From contig JALTFO010000199.1 of assembly GCA_027007005.1 (NCBI GenBank), forward strand, positions 1 through 45,566: a DNA stretch of 45,566 bases, given 5' to 3'. Each line of letters starts with the position of its first letter. The stretch's first letter is position 1. The notes beneath the pieces are model-generated. The model did not search any database. It was not told the DNA's origin and was given only the letters and a program-made list of their open reading frames with translations. Shown piece by piece: positions 1 through 9,392 of this stretch. A program made the position numbers and the translations under genes. The DNA is from Candidatus Bipolaricaulota bacterium (lineage in GTDB: Bacteria; Bipolaricaulota; Bipolaricaulia; UBA7950; UBA9294).

Positions 1-28
1 AGCGTAATTTTTACTAACGCTGCAGTGA

Positions 29-58
29 TTGACAATAGCACATAAGGTGTGTTAAACT
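29..58 (+). promoter_or_regulatory. Putative sigma70-like promoter TTGACA-N18-TAAACT
   Basis: TTGACA at 29-34 and TAAACT at 53-58, upstream of the first ORF of a long co-directional operon. Confidence 0.45.
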
Positions 59-117
59 AGGCCATATAAGATTTGCCGTATGCATCACAAGGCAAGTAAT
101 TGTGTAGTGAGCAAGGG

Positions 118-169
118 AAAGACCCTGCTCGGGCAGAAAAGAGATACTTCTGCTTTGAGTGGGGTCTTT
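118..169 (+). terminator. Long leader stem-loop (attenuator/terminator-like)
   Basis: AAAGACCC...CTC..GCAGAA-loop-TTCTGC...GAG..GGGTCTTT nested pairing just before the first start-associated motif. Confidence 0.55.
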
Positions 170-177
170 TGCTTTAT

Positions 178-195
178 GGGGGTAGGAAACGAATG
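178..195 (+). promoter_or_regulatory. Start-associated motif GGGGGTAGGAAACGAATG
   Basis: One of about 10 near-identical copies ending at a start codon. Confidence 0.7.
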
Positions 196-750
196 AGAAG
201 GACTGATACCAAGGCACGTCAACTGGCCTTACGTGACAGCGGACCGATGACGATCCGCCACTTGGTTTTGAGGGCAAGAGATCGGGATGATGAGGCGTTC
301 TCGTCGCTAATAGCCTTAATTCGTTCCGATCTCTCCCGTGTTGTACACAAGAATCTTTCTGATAAACATCTCCATGCGGAGATTCTACAGGCAGTTATCG
401 TGCGCCTGTTCGTCTACTTCCCGCGGTTTCAGCAGCAGTATGTGCATCGCAGTACGCTTCAGGATGCTGTTGGTGATCAGCGATGCCTCAATGATCTGCG
501 GCGATGGTCAACGAATCTAGCCCGTAACTGGACACGGACAGTCAATCAGTACGGGGTGGAGCAGGCGGAGCGTTGGTTGATCCCTGGCTGGGCGGCGGAG
601 CGTAAGTCTCCGCGTCGTATGACAATCCCTCGTGGAACAATCTCTTCCCTCGATCGGTATTCATGGCTCAACAGTGATGCTTACGACGGCACAGAGGATA
701 TGGATAACGTGATCTACCAGGCGATAGCGGCGGGCAGGCGAGTGATGTGA
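193..750 (+). CDS. Putative divergent sigma-70/ECF region-2-like protein
   Basis: In-frame ATG at 193 after the motif; 'DDEAFSSLIALIRSDLSRVV...LNDLRRWSTNLARNW' resembles the sigma2 pattern. Confidence 0.45.
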   Translation: MRRTDTKARQLALRDSGPMTIRHLVLRARDRDDEAFSSLIALIRSDLSRVVHKNLSDKHLHAEILQAVIVRLFVYFPRFQQQYVHRSTLQDAVGDQRCLNDLRRWSTNLARNWTRTVNQYGVEQAERWLIPGWAAERKSPRRMTIPRGTISSLDRYSWLNSDAYDGTEDMDNVIYQAIAAGRRVM

Positions 751-1784
751 TGGAGTTTGAGCAAGAATTGGGTCGGGTGTTGCTGGAAGAGGTGTTACGC
801 AACCGTGAAATTCGGATTGATAGATGGTCGATTGAGGAGATCTTTGCCGTGTTGGTGGAGACGTATGATGACAAGCGGCTGAATGGTGTTGCAAAGAAGC
901 TGGGGTGTGGCGTTGCGCAAGCGCAGGAATTGCTGAGGCGTACACTCCCACACGTGTTGGAGCAATATCCACGGGTGTTGTGGGCGCTGTCGATTGCTGC
1001 TGGGGCACGGATGCTGCGGATAGAGATGAGTGGGGGAGGGGAACAGATGGCACTACAGTTCACGCCAGTATCAGAGGAACGCAGGGTGGGGTTGATCCAG
1101 GAGTTTCAGGAATCCTTTTCAGCGTTGTTGCAGGAATATGAGCCATTCGAGGTGGGTGTGGCATTCACCGGTACACCATGGAGCACGGTGTTGCTCGATC
1201 TTGTTCGGAGGTACTTTCGCGGTCGCTTCCTTGTGGAACCATGTTTCCCGCGTCTACTAGAGGAGCCTGTAGAGGGATTCAACGCTTACCGCGAGCAGAT
1301 ACGTGCATTCTACGGCCTCGACCCAGTGGAAGGGCCTGTGGTGGATGACGCGGCGGAATACGCTAGGGCGCTGGTGTCGGAGGCGAGTGGCCGTGGATGG
1401 CGGATATTAGTGCAAGCTGTCAACGGTGAATTGTCTAAGGATCTCGGTCAGGCTTTTGAGCGCAAGAAGATCGGAGTACTTTCATTGCTCGATGCTTGGA
1501 CTCTCTCAGATGTGTTGTCTTACGTAGACATTCAGAATCTCACCATTCTTCCATCACTCCTTTCTCAACCAAAGAAAGAGCCGGCTTCTGTGTCTACAGA
1601 TGCTGGTGATTGGAGTCGTGATACGCGGGGGCTGTACCGCTACAACGGCAAGATGGTTAAGCAAGACACGGTGCCCGACGAGATCAGGAGAGCGTTTGAG
1701 CAAGAGGATGATGTGGACTCGGGGGCGGAGATTGCGGCGGATCCAGGGGGCTCAGGGGAGGCGCATAGCGGTGTTGAAGGCTGA
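750..1784 (+). CDS. Hypothetical protein
   Basis: Long ORF overlapping the upstream stop; possible HTH-like 'VAKKLGCGVAQAQELLRR'. Confidence 0.7.
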   Translation: MEFEQELGRVLLEEVLRNREIRIDRWSIEEIFAVLVETYDDKRLNGVAKKLGCGVAQAQELLRRTLPHVLEQYPRVLWALSIAAGARMLRIEMSGGGEQMALQFTPVSEERRVGLIQEFQESFSALLQEYEPFEVGVAFTGTPWSTVLLDLVRRYFRGRFLVEPCFPRLLEEPVEGFNAYREQIRAFYGLDPVEGPVVDDAAEYARALVSEASGRGWRILVQAVNGELSKDLGQAFERKKIGVLSLLDAWTLSDVLSYVDIQNLTILPSLLSQPKKEPASVSTDAGDWSRDTRGLYRYNGKMVKQDTVPDEIRRAFEQEDDVDSGAEIAADPGGSGEAHSGVEG

Positions 1785-1983
1785 TACATCGGGCAAGAAA
1801 GGTAAGCTTGAGAAGGTGCGTTGTTCGCAGTGTGGGCATATCTCTTGGTGGTCGCGCCAGCATCCCTACATCTGTGCCGAATGTGGCTCCAAGCATGGCA
1901 TGATTATCAACTTGAAGCGAGAGGCGTTACGGGAACGCCGGCTGGAGATACAGCGCAAGGCTCTTGCAGGGAGAGGAGGGTGA
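1771..1983 (+). CDS. Small zinc-ribbon protein
   Basis: GTG start; CSQC...CAEC pairs. Confidence 0.55.
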   Translation: MLKADTSGKKGKLEKVRCSQCGHISWWSRQHPYICAECGSKHGMIINLKREALRERRLEIQRKALAGRGG

Positions 1984-2090
1984 TGTTTGTGCGCTGGGGG
2001 TTCTTAGTGGTGTTTCTAGTGTTGATCTGTTTGCTTGCTGTAGCTGTTCCGTGGTGGCAGGAAGAGTCCTCGCAAAAGGAGGAGGAATGA
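1983..2090 (+). CDS. 35-aa single-TM peptide
   Basis: MFVRWGFLVVFLVLICLLAVAVPWW; overlaps both neighbours. Confidence 0.45.
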   Translation: MFVRWGFLVVFLVLICLLAVAVPWWQEESSQKEEE

Positions 2091-2614
2091 AGGTACAGGT
2101 AATGCGAGAGATGGGGTATGAGGAGGCACTGTTAGGGCTGTCTCTATCTTACAATCAACCAGTGGAGAATATGCCAGCGGTAGCGATGAAGTTGCTTCCC
2201 AAGGGCGGATCGGAGACGAAGTTCTTGGAGTCGATCAATATCTGGCTGGATATTACGGCACCGCGGTTCTGGTGGCAGCAGATGGACACATATCGGGCAG
2301 GGATCAGCAAACAGAGCGAGTCGACGATGCATACGCTGCTTAAGCGTCCACTGACGGCCAGTGACTTTACCGCCTTGGTGCAGCCGGCGGTGATTGAGCT
2401 GCTCAATCAGATGATTGAGGACAAGGACTGGAGTACGGTGAAGGAGAATCTTCCTGAAGGCTTCTTGCAGCGGCGGGTGGTGGCGATGAACTACAAAGCT
2501 CTCCGCCACATTATCGATCAGCGCAAGGATCATCGACTAGCTGAATGGCGTGTGTTCATTGATGCGGTGTTGGAGCAGGCAGAACATCCGGAGTTCTTGG
2601 AGGTAACAACGTGA
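2088..2614 (+). CDS. ThyX-like (diverged) phage protein
   Basis: GGAGGA SD; 'YRAGISKQSESTMHTL' and 'RRVVAMNYKALRHIIDQRKDHRLAEWRVFIDAVLEQ' recall the ThyX layout; next to dcd. Confidence 0.5.
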
Positions 2615-3207
2615 GCGAGAGAGGATTACTGAGTGACAACGAGATATTGACCTTGTGTAAGCCTGTAGATTGGCCGGGGTCTCCGATGCTTCATCCTTTC
2701 ACGGACAAGAAGATGGGATCACCGAGCTACGGGCTGGAGCCGTACGGATACACGGTGCGGTTGGGCAGGAACTATCAGTGGCAGAAGCCAGGCTTCGCTG
2801 TGCTGCGGCCTGGGAAGGACGGTGCTGTGTGGTGGGAGCAGAAGAACGCTATTGATGGGTTGATCTACTTGCGTCCTGGTGAAGTTATTCTTGCCGAGAC
2901 GGTTGAGAGCTTCATTATGCCTGGTGATGTTTCTGGTATATGTCTTGGTAAGAGTACTTATGCTAGACTAGGATTACATGTGAATGCCACACCCCTGGAG
3001 CCAGGATGGCGCGGGGTTTTGACAATCGAGTTGAAGAATCAGAATACGGACAAGGCGCTGGAGCTGGTAGTTGGGCAAGGGATTGCTCAGGTGCAGTTCT
3101 TCCGGGGCGAGAAGCCAGGGACTGTATACGGCGGCCTGTATCAGAATCAGACAGGCGCAACGACGGCGCGAGTGGATGGCGCTTATGGGTTGAGCCAGAA
3201 GATGTGA
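2611..3207 (+). CDS. dcd: dCTP deaminase / dUTPase family
   Basis: 'GKSTYARLGLHVNATPLEPGWRGVLTIELKN' signature. Confidence 0.85.
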   Translation: MSERGLLSDNEILTLCKPVDWPGSPMLHPFTDKKMGSPSYGLEPYGYTVRLGRNYQWQKPGFAVLRPGKDGAVWWEQKNAIDGLIYLRPGEVILAETVESFIMPGDVSGICLGKSTYARLGLHVNATPLEPGWRGVLTIELKNQNTDKALELVVGQGIAQVQFFRGEKPGTVYGGLYQNQTGATTARVDGAYGLSQKM

Positions 3208-3275
3208 GGGGGAAGGGCTAATGCTTGGGACGAGAGAATGCGTTGTGGTAGCGCGACGAAACGCGGAATAATCTT

Positions 3276-3764
3276 ATGGGACGCAAATGCTCTATTTGTC
3301 AGCATCCTAAAGTTTACGAGATCAATCAGGCCATCATTGCGGGGGATCCCTATCGCGACATTGCGCAAAAATATGGCGTTTCAAAGGATGCTCTTTACCG
3401 ACATGCTCGCTCGCATCTTCCTAAGACTCTTTCTAAGGCTTATCAAGCACGGGAGTCTGCGCAGGGGGACGACCTTCTAAAGAGAGCGAAGGAGTACGAG
3501 GACAAGGCTGTGCAACTCCTCAAGAAGGCAGAGCAAGCTGAGGACTTCTCAACAGCGCTGCGGGGGGTGCGGGAAGCGCGCGCCAGCCTCGAACTGTTGG
3601 CCAAGATGAGGGGAGAGCTTGAACAGGCAGGCAACATCACGGTGAACATTGATAATCATCCGCAATGGATTGAGATAAAGGCCGTGATGCTAACAGCGCT
3701 TGAACCATACCCCGAAGCGAAGGCGGCTGTATACAAGGCGATCACCGATGCCCGTGGCTCTTGA
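3276..3764 (+). CDS. Terminase small subunit-like
   Basis: N-terminal CxxC + HTH ('YRDIAQKYGVSKDALYRHARSH'), directly upstream of TerL. Confidence 0.65.
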   Translation: MGRKCSICQHPKVYEINQAIIAGDPYRDIAQKYGVSKDALYRHARSHLPKTLSKAYQARESAQGDDLLKRAKEYEDKAVQLLKKAEQAEDFSTALRGVREARASLELLAKMRGELEQAGNITVNIDNHPQWIEIKAVMLTALEPYPEAKAAVYKAITDARGS

Positions 3765-5160
3765 TCTATGGCAAGACTTATTGAACGCGCTGGATCCCGC
3801 CAAGGACTCCTTAGTCGATTTCTGTGAGCGAGCAAGCGAAGGAGCGTGGCAGCGGGCGAGGCATCTTGAGCTTCTGTGTAACAAGCTTGAGGCGGTCGAG
3901 CGTGGGGAGATCAAGCGGCTGTGTGTGCTGATGCCCCCACGAAGCGGAAAGAGCGAGGTGGTCTCGCGGCATTTCCCTGCGTGGTACCTTGGGCGCAATC
4001 CCGACAAAGAGATGATCTTTGCCTCGTACAACGACACGCTGGCCAGGGATATGTCACGCGATGCACGGCGGATCTTCCGGGACACGGCGAGCAAGCTGTG
4101 GGGCTTGTCGCTCTCAGGGGAGTCCAAGGCAGTGGAGAGCTGGCAGATTGAAGGACACCGCGGCAAGTTCCAATCCTCGGGTATCGGTGGCGCAATCACG
4201 GGTCGCGGGGCGCACGTTGCGGTTATCGATGACCCCGAGAAGAACCTCGATGAGGCGGAGAGCCCGACCTATCAGCGTCACAAGTGGGACTGGTATCGCT
4301 CCACACTACGCACGCGCCTTGCTCCTGGTGGGGCGATTGTCATTGTTGCTACCCGGTGGGCAAAGAAGGATCTCATTGGAAAGATCCTTGATGAAGCGGA
4401 GAAGGGCGGGGAGCGCTGGGATGTGGTGCGGTTGCCGGCGATCGCCGAGGAAGATGATCTGCTCGGGCGTGTCCCGGGCGAGCCATTGTGGCCGGAGCGC
4501 TTTCCTCTGTCTGAGCTAGAGGCGATTAAGCGATCGCTTGGGGGGCGTCTGTGGAACGGTCTGTATCAACAGGATCCCGAGGAAGATGTTGAGGGCGCAC
4601 TGTGGAAGAGAGAGAGCATGATCGATGCATACCGTGTGGACGAGCATCCACCACTGTTGCGTGTGGTGGTGGGGGTGGATCCATCGGGCTCGGGGCGTGC
4701 TTCATCGGATGAGGTGGGCATCGGCGTAGCGGGGCTTGGACGTGATCGTCACGGGTATGTGCTCAGGGATCTATCCGGTCACTACTCTCCACAGCAGTGG
4801 GCAAAGAGGGCGATCGATGCGTATTACGATGAGGAGGCTGACTTTATTGTAGCTGAGTCGAACTTTGGTGGCGATCTAGTGGAGGCAAACATCCATGCGT
4901 TGGACTCTGATGTGCCCGTGAAACTGGTTTCCGCGGCGCGCGGCAAGAAACAGCGCGCGGCGCCGATAGCCAACAAATACGAGCAAGGTTTGGTGCACCA
5001 CGTGGGCACATTTGACGAGCTCGAAGAAGAGCAGTGCACTTGGACGGAGTTATCGGGGTGGTCTCCGAACAGGCTTGACTGGTGTGTCTGGGCGCTTACC
5101 GAACTGATGATCGGGATCAAGAAAGGCGGATTCATGAGCGTCTACGGACCGCAGGGGTAA
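3748..5160 (+). CDS. terL: Terminase large subunit
   Basis: Walker A-like 'MPPRSGKSE', 'AVIDDPEKN', nuclease-like 'GVDPSGSG'. Confidence 0.92.
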   Translation: MPVALDLWQDLLNALDPAKDSLVDFCERASEGAWQRARHLELLCNKLEAVERGEIKRLCVLMPPRSGKSEVVSRHFPAWYLGRNPDKEMIFASYNDTLARDMSRDARRIFRDTASKLWGLSLSGESKAVESWQIEGHRGKFQSSGIGGAITGRGAHVAVIDDPEKNLDEAESPTYQRHKWDWYRSTLRTRLAPGGAIVIVATRWAKKDLIGKILDEAEKGGERWDVVRLPAIAEEDDLLGRVPGEPLWPERFPLSELEAIKRSLGGRLWNGLYQQDPEEDVEGALWKRESMIDAYRVDEHPPLLRVVVGVDPSGSGRASSDEVGIGVAGLGRDRHGYVLRDLSGHYSPQQWAKRAIDAYYDEEADFIVAESNFGGDLVEANIHALDSDVPVKLVSAARGKKQRAAPIANKYEQGLVHHVGTFDELEEEQCTWTELSGWSPNRLDWCVWALTELMIGIKKGGFMSVYGPQG

Positions 5161-5184
5161 TTGTTAAATAGATTGCACGATTTA

Positions 5185-5204
5185 TTGTAGAAACGTTTCT
5201 ACAA
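5185..5204. promoter_or_regulatory. Palindromic operator TTGTAGAAACGTTTCTACAA (copy 1)
   Basis: Perfect 20-bp palindrome, identical 20-mer at two other sites. Confidence 0.8.
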
Positions 5205-5209
5205 AGTGA

Positions 5210-5226
5210 GGGGGCAGGAAACAATG
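5210..5226 (+). promoter_or_regulatory. Start-associated motif GGGGGCAGGAAACAATG
   Basis: Repeated motif at portal start. Confidence 0.7.
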
Positions 5227-6558
5227 GGCATGGAATCATTGAAGAAGCAGATTGATGCGCGGCGCGATGTGGGGATCAGCGATCCTGGCGGTTCGCAGAT
5301 GAACCGCAATGTGGATCCGCTGGCCAGGCAGACGCCGCTTGCTGTAGCGCAGTTCACTCCAGAGCAGCTTACAAACATGGCAGAAGGGATCTGGTTTTGC
5401 CGGCATATCGCGGGAGTGATGAGCGAGGATCCGGTCAAGAATGGCTTTGAGGTGCAGTTCGCTAACGTAGACAAGGAGCTTTCCAAGGCCGTGTTGCAGT
5501 ATCTTGACGAGCGCGGGGCGAAGGATGTCCTGCAGTTTGCCTTGTGGGACGATACGGTGTACGGCGATGGTCTGATCGGTATAGGTATTCGCGCGAAGGG
5601 CAAGAAGGGGACTGCTGATCCTAGGCAACCGATCAAGGACATGGCAAAAGAGGTCAAAGAGATTGTCTACTTTGATCGCATGCCTCGTGATGATCGGTTC
5701 AAAGGGATTACCTACGAGACAGATAGGAACGCCGACAACTACGGCCAGGCCAAGGCGTACAAGGTCAAGGTGGGAAGCGATGAGATAGAGATGTCTGCCT
5801 CGCGAGTGATTCATTTTCAGACGCGTCCGCGGGTGAAGTCTGAGTTTGGACTGTCTCTGTTCGTTCCCATCTGGTCGGTCATTCAGGTAGTTGAGAATAC
5901 AGTGTGGAGCCTTGGTCAGCTTGCCTACAACATTGCCACGCGAGTGATTCAGTCTGATGCGCTGACGAATGACATTGCAGAGCGCACACAGTTGATGACG
6001 GACATGGAGAAGAAGATCAACTCCCTTTCGATCATCGTGGTGGGCAGTGATGAGTCGGTGACAACGGTCTCCAATAGCCCGGGTAGTCTGAAGTGGTTCG
6101 TTGACTTTGTGTGGGACTTGGCCGCGGCGGCCACGCGGATCAATCGTAGCCGGCTGCTTGGTGCGCAGGCGGGGGCATTGGCCAGCGCGCAGAGTGACTT
6201 GCGGCGCTATTACGAGTTCGTGTCGAGCAGGCAAGAGACGTACATGCGACAACAGATTAGGTATCTCGTCAAGCTCGCATTGGCCACCGATGACCTGGGG
6301 GGCAAATCAGATGAGGAGTTCACGATCCAGTTCCACTCTCCAGAGACGCTGACACGCATGGAAGAGATGGAGGCCGATGAGAAGCGAGCGGGGACAAGCT
6401 ACAAGGAAGCACAGACCTTCCAGGCTCTTTCACAAGGCTTTCAGGCATTGGTTGATCTTGGGGTGATAGATCCTGGTTCAATTGCGACGCTGCTCAAAGC
6501 GACTACGGAGGGGGAAGGACAGAGCTTGATGGAAAAGCTATTTGAGGAAATTGGGTGA
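5224..6558 (+). CDS. Phage portal protein (DUF1073-like)
   Basis: Position after TerL; 'QTRPRVKSEFGLSLFVPIWSVIQVVE', 'LLGAQAGALASAQSDLRRYYEFVSSRQE'. Confidence 0.85.
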   Translation: MGMESLKKQIDARRDVGISDPGGSQMNRNVDPLARQTPLAVAQFTPEQLTNMAEGIWFCRHIAGVMSEDPVKNGFEVQFANVDKELSKAVLQYLDERGAKDVLQFALWDDTVYGDGLIGIGIRAKGKKGTADPRQPIKDMAKEVKEIVYFDRMPRDDRFKGITYETDRNADNYGQAKAYKVKVGSDEIEMSASRVIHFQTRPRVKSEFGLSLFVPIWSVIQVVENTVWSLGQLAYNIATRVIQSDALTNDIAERTQLMTDMEKKINSLSIIVVGSDESVTTVSNSPGSLKWFVDFVWDLAAAATRINRSRLLGAQAGALASAQSDLRRYYEFVSSRQETYMRQQIRYLVKLALATDDLGGKSDEEFTIQFHSPETLTRMEEMEADEKRAGTSYKEAQTFQALSQGFQALVDLGVIDPGSIATLLKATTEGEGQSLMEKLFEEIG

Positions 6559-6563
6559 TAGAG

Positions 6564-6797
6564 ATGGAGCTGAGAGAGAGGTTTGGGGAGGTTACTCGCA
6601 CGCTGCGCAAGGAACAGGGTGCAACGCTGCGCGAGGTTGCTGATCAGGCTGGGATAGCCCGCGAGACACTCATAGCAGTTGAGCAAGGACGGGCCAATCC
6701 TACGCTGGAGACGATGCAGGCCATCGCGCGAGCGTTGCACTTTGAGGGGAACCTGTGGCGCGCATTTAACGGGTTGGGCGTCAAGGAGACCAAATGA
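6564..6797 (+). CDS. XRE-family HTH regulator
   Basis: 'LREVADQAGIARETLIAVEQGRANPTLETMQAIARAL'. Confidence 0.85.
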   Translation: MELRERFGEVTRTLRKEQGATLREVADQAGIARETLIAVEQGRANPTLETMQAIARALHFEGNLWRAFNGLGVKETK

Positions 6798-7732
6798 GGG
6801 TCGCGGCGATCGCCGATATTCATGGCTGGGCCTTCGAGCACATCTTGGAGGGGATCATCAAGTACAACCCGGATCCAGATCTTCACATCGATCTGTTTTG
6901 GCAGAAGGAGTTCCTCGACGGGCAGAAGGGCATGCATGAGCTCGATGGCTATGATGTGCTCTATCCAGCTTCGTTGTATCAGGCCGCGTATCTGCTGCAG
7001 CGAGGGTACAAGGAGTACATCACAACGGTGCATATGGGTCCGCTGAATGCAGATATGTTGCCAGGAGCTGTCCCGCGGGTGTCAGATTATGCTCCTTTCC
7101 GGCGCGATGCGGCACTGAACGCACGACGCTTGTCTGCCTTTTCACCGCTTTTGGAGCAGGCATGGGAGGCGGTGCGTGATGATTTGTGTCATGTGCGGGT
7201 TGGTGTGGATCCAGACATCTTTTATCCACCAAGGGAACGAAAGGAGCACAAGGATCTTCGTGTTGGGTGGGTGGGCGATCCGGATAAGCCATACAAGCGG
7301 TTCGATCTTGTTGAGCAGTCAGTAGAGGGATTGCGCAGTGTGAAGCTATGCACGGTACTTGGGGGATCGGTGCGCGGTGTGCCTAAGACGTATCCGGAGA
7401 TGGCAAAGTTCTATCGCAGCCTTGATGTCTATCTCTGTACATCGGATCACGAGGGCCTCCCCACGCCAGCGATAGAAGCAGCGATGTGTGGTGTGCCGAT
7501 CGTTTCTGTTGCTGTGGGCATCATCCCGGAGTTGGTGGGCAACGAGCAGGAGGGCTTTGTTGTTGATCAAGATGTGGCGCATATACAGGCAGCTTTGCGC
7601 TACTTGAGGGATCACCCCAAGCGTAGGGCAGCGATGAGCAAGAACATAGTGTATCGATCGCAGATGTATGCATGGCCGCGTGTGGTACAAGAATGGATTA
7701 ACTTCATTCGGGGGGAGAATGGCAGACCTTAG
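6794..7732 (+). CDS. Glycosyltransferase, GT4/group 1-like
   Basis: 'VGWVGDPDKPYKRFDL...VYLCTSDHEGLPTPAIEAAMCGVPIVSVAVGIIPELV'. Confidence 0.85.
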   Translation: MRVAAIADIHGWAFEHILEGIIKYNPDPDLHIDLFWQKEFLDGQKGMHELDGYDVLYPASLYQAAYLLQRGYKEYITTVHMGPLNADMLPGAVPRVSDYAPFRRDAALNARRLSAFSPLLEQAWEAVRDDLCHVRVGVDPDIFYPPRERKEHKDLRVGWVGDPDKPYKRFDLVEQSVEGLRSVKLCTVLGGSVRGVPKTYPEMAKFYRSLDVYLCTSDHEGLPTPAIEAAMCGVPIVSVAVGIIPELVGNEQEGFVVDQDVAHIQAALRYLRDHPKRRAAMSKNIVYRSQMYAWPRVVQEWINFIRGENGRP

Positions 7733-9392
7733 TGATAGATTGACGGTATTTGTGATTACCGTGGGCGAGGAGACGACACAGGCGTGTCTGGCTGCGCTTC
7801 GGGAACAAGATGTGGGGTTCACCCTGCAGATTATCGATCATGTGGCGCCGATGGAAGCTGCATTTCAGCAGATGCTTGATACTTGTAAGACGCCCTACTT
7901 CGTGCAGGTAGATGCGGACATGATCCTCTACCCACAGGCTGTGCGGGCGTTGTATGAGGCAATCGTGCGCGATGCGGATGATGTGATGATGGTGGGCTAT
8001 CCGCTGCACGATCAGCACCTCGATCGCGCGATTGTGGGAGTCAAGATCTATCGTCATGAGATTGCCAAACAGTTCCCATACAGGCAAGCATTCACCTCGG
8101 AGATGGATCAGCTTGCTCGGGTGACCGCGGCGGGCTATCGCTACCACGTGTACTTCCATGATGTCCATGACTTCTCACTGTGCTTGGGGGATCACGGCAC
8201 ACACTTCACCCCACGATCAGCCTTTGAGCGGTACAAGAATCTGATGGAGCGCTACCGATTACACCCCGAGTACATGGGGTGGTTGAGTCCGTTGCCACAA
8301 GAATTCTTGGCACGATACCAGAAGGATCCGACGGAGGTCAATCTATATGCGCTACTCGGGTCTGTGGTGGGTCTGACCTCGGATCTTGATCGATGCCAAA
8401 GGGATAAGGACTGGAGGGAGTACAGCAAAATGGAAGATTACAAAACGCTACAGGAGCACTTGGTGGGCGAGGGGCCGCAGGATCTGAATTTGTATGTGAC
8501 GACCAAGTGTAACTTCAAGTGCTGGTTCTGTAGGCGGCAGCGCGACAAGGTAGAGGATATGCTGGACATGATTCCTGCCATGATAGAGCGGGTTCTCACG
8601 GCATATCCTACGATCAAGAGTGCTTGTATCGCTGGATTTGGTGAGCCGCTGATGCATCCACATCTCGATGATCTTGTGAGGACGCTGAACAAGCATGAGA
8701 TCAAGCCAAGCATCATTACTAACGGATCGCTGTTGGCCCAGAGGATTGATGAGCTGGCGCAGATGGACTTGGCCTTCATCTCGGTCAGTCTCAATGAGAG
8801 CGATCGAGAGGCACATGCTCATACGCATGGGGTAGGGATGTTTGATCAAGTGATCGAAGGGATCCGCGCAGTGGTGGCGTTGCATAAGTATCCGGTAGGG
8901 CTTGGAAAGGTGGTGTATAAGCAGAACTATCAGGATATTCCTGCTTTCCTGGAGCTTGCTCGCTCTCTGGGCGTTGATTTTGTCAACTTCGTCAACCTGT
9001 TACCACATAAGGACACATTGACACCAGAGGAAGAAGAGCAGTTTTGGTCACAGGCGATCACACAGGAGGATGACGATGTACTGCAGGCGCTCGATGAGTA
9101 CAAGAAGCTTCCCGGTGCGGAGTTGGTACAAGTGTGGCCAGTGCCGATATTGCGTGATGCTTCTAAGTGTCCTCATGTCTGTCGATCGCCCTGGAGGTCA
9201 ATTGGCGTAGATGCTCGAGGATATGTCTCTCCCTGTCGAAGGATTATGCCGCCGGCGGAGCGCTTTGGACACATAGACAATGCAGGGTTGTGGCAGGGGT
9301 CTGCATATCAGGCGATGCGTAAGAGCGTGTTGGGAGATGGCGCACAGTCAACGATGTGTGAGCGATGCTTCGCCAATTGGAGGGACTACTGA
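7719..9392 (+). CDS. Fusion: GT-A-like N-terminus + radical SAM/SPASM C-terminus
   Basis: N-term 'FVQVDADMILYPQAVRALYEAI'; 'TTKCNFKCWFCRRQ' (CxxxCxxC); C-term Cys cluster 'CPHVCRSPWRSIGVDARGYVSPCRR...CERCF'. Confidence 0.82.
   Translation: MADLSDRLTVFVITVGEETTQACLAALREQDVGFTLQIIDHVAPMEAAFQQMLDTCKTPYFVQVDADMILYPQAVRALYEAIVRDADDVMMVGYPLHDQHLDRAIVGVKIYRHEIAKQFPYRQAFTSEMDQLARVTAAGYRYHVYFHDVHDFSLCLGDHGTHFTPRSAFERYKNLMERYRLHPEYMGWLSPLPQEFLARYQKDPTEVNLYALLGSVVGLTSDLDRCQRDKDWREYSKMEDYKTLQEHLVGEGPQDLNLYVTTKCNFKCWFCRRQRDKVEDMLDMIPAMIERVLTAYPTIKSACIAGFGEPLMHPHLDDLVRTLNKHEIKPSIITNGSLLAQRIDELAQMDLAFISVSLNESDREAHAHTHGVGMFDQVIEGIRAVVALHKYPVGLGKVVYKQNYQDIPAFLELARSLGVDFVNFVNLLPHKDTLTPEEEEQFWSQAITQEDDDVLQALDEYKKLPGAELVQVWPVPILRDASKCPHVCRSPWRSIGVDARGYVSPCRRIMPPAERFGHIDNAGLWQGSAYQAMRKSVLGDGAQSTMCERCFANWRDY

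Noticed and set aside
1-21. AGCGT...ACGCT inverted repeat at the window start as a matching telomere
   Set aside because: Only 5-bp arms, unrelated to the right-end palindrome; likely chance or a small terminator
661-1063. Overlapping minus-strand ORFs of ~130 aa
   Set aside because: Shadow ORFs opposite a strong + strand gene; low-complexity Ser/Pro/His/Arg translations, no SD or motifs
5236-6252. 338-aa minus-strand ORF opposite portal gene
   Set aside because: Antisense shadow with His/Arg/Leu-rich composition; the portal gene is well supported on the + strand
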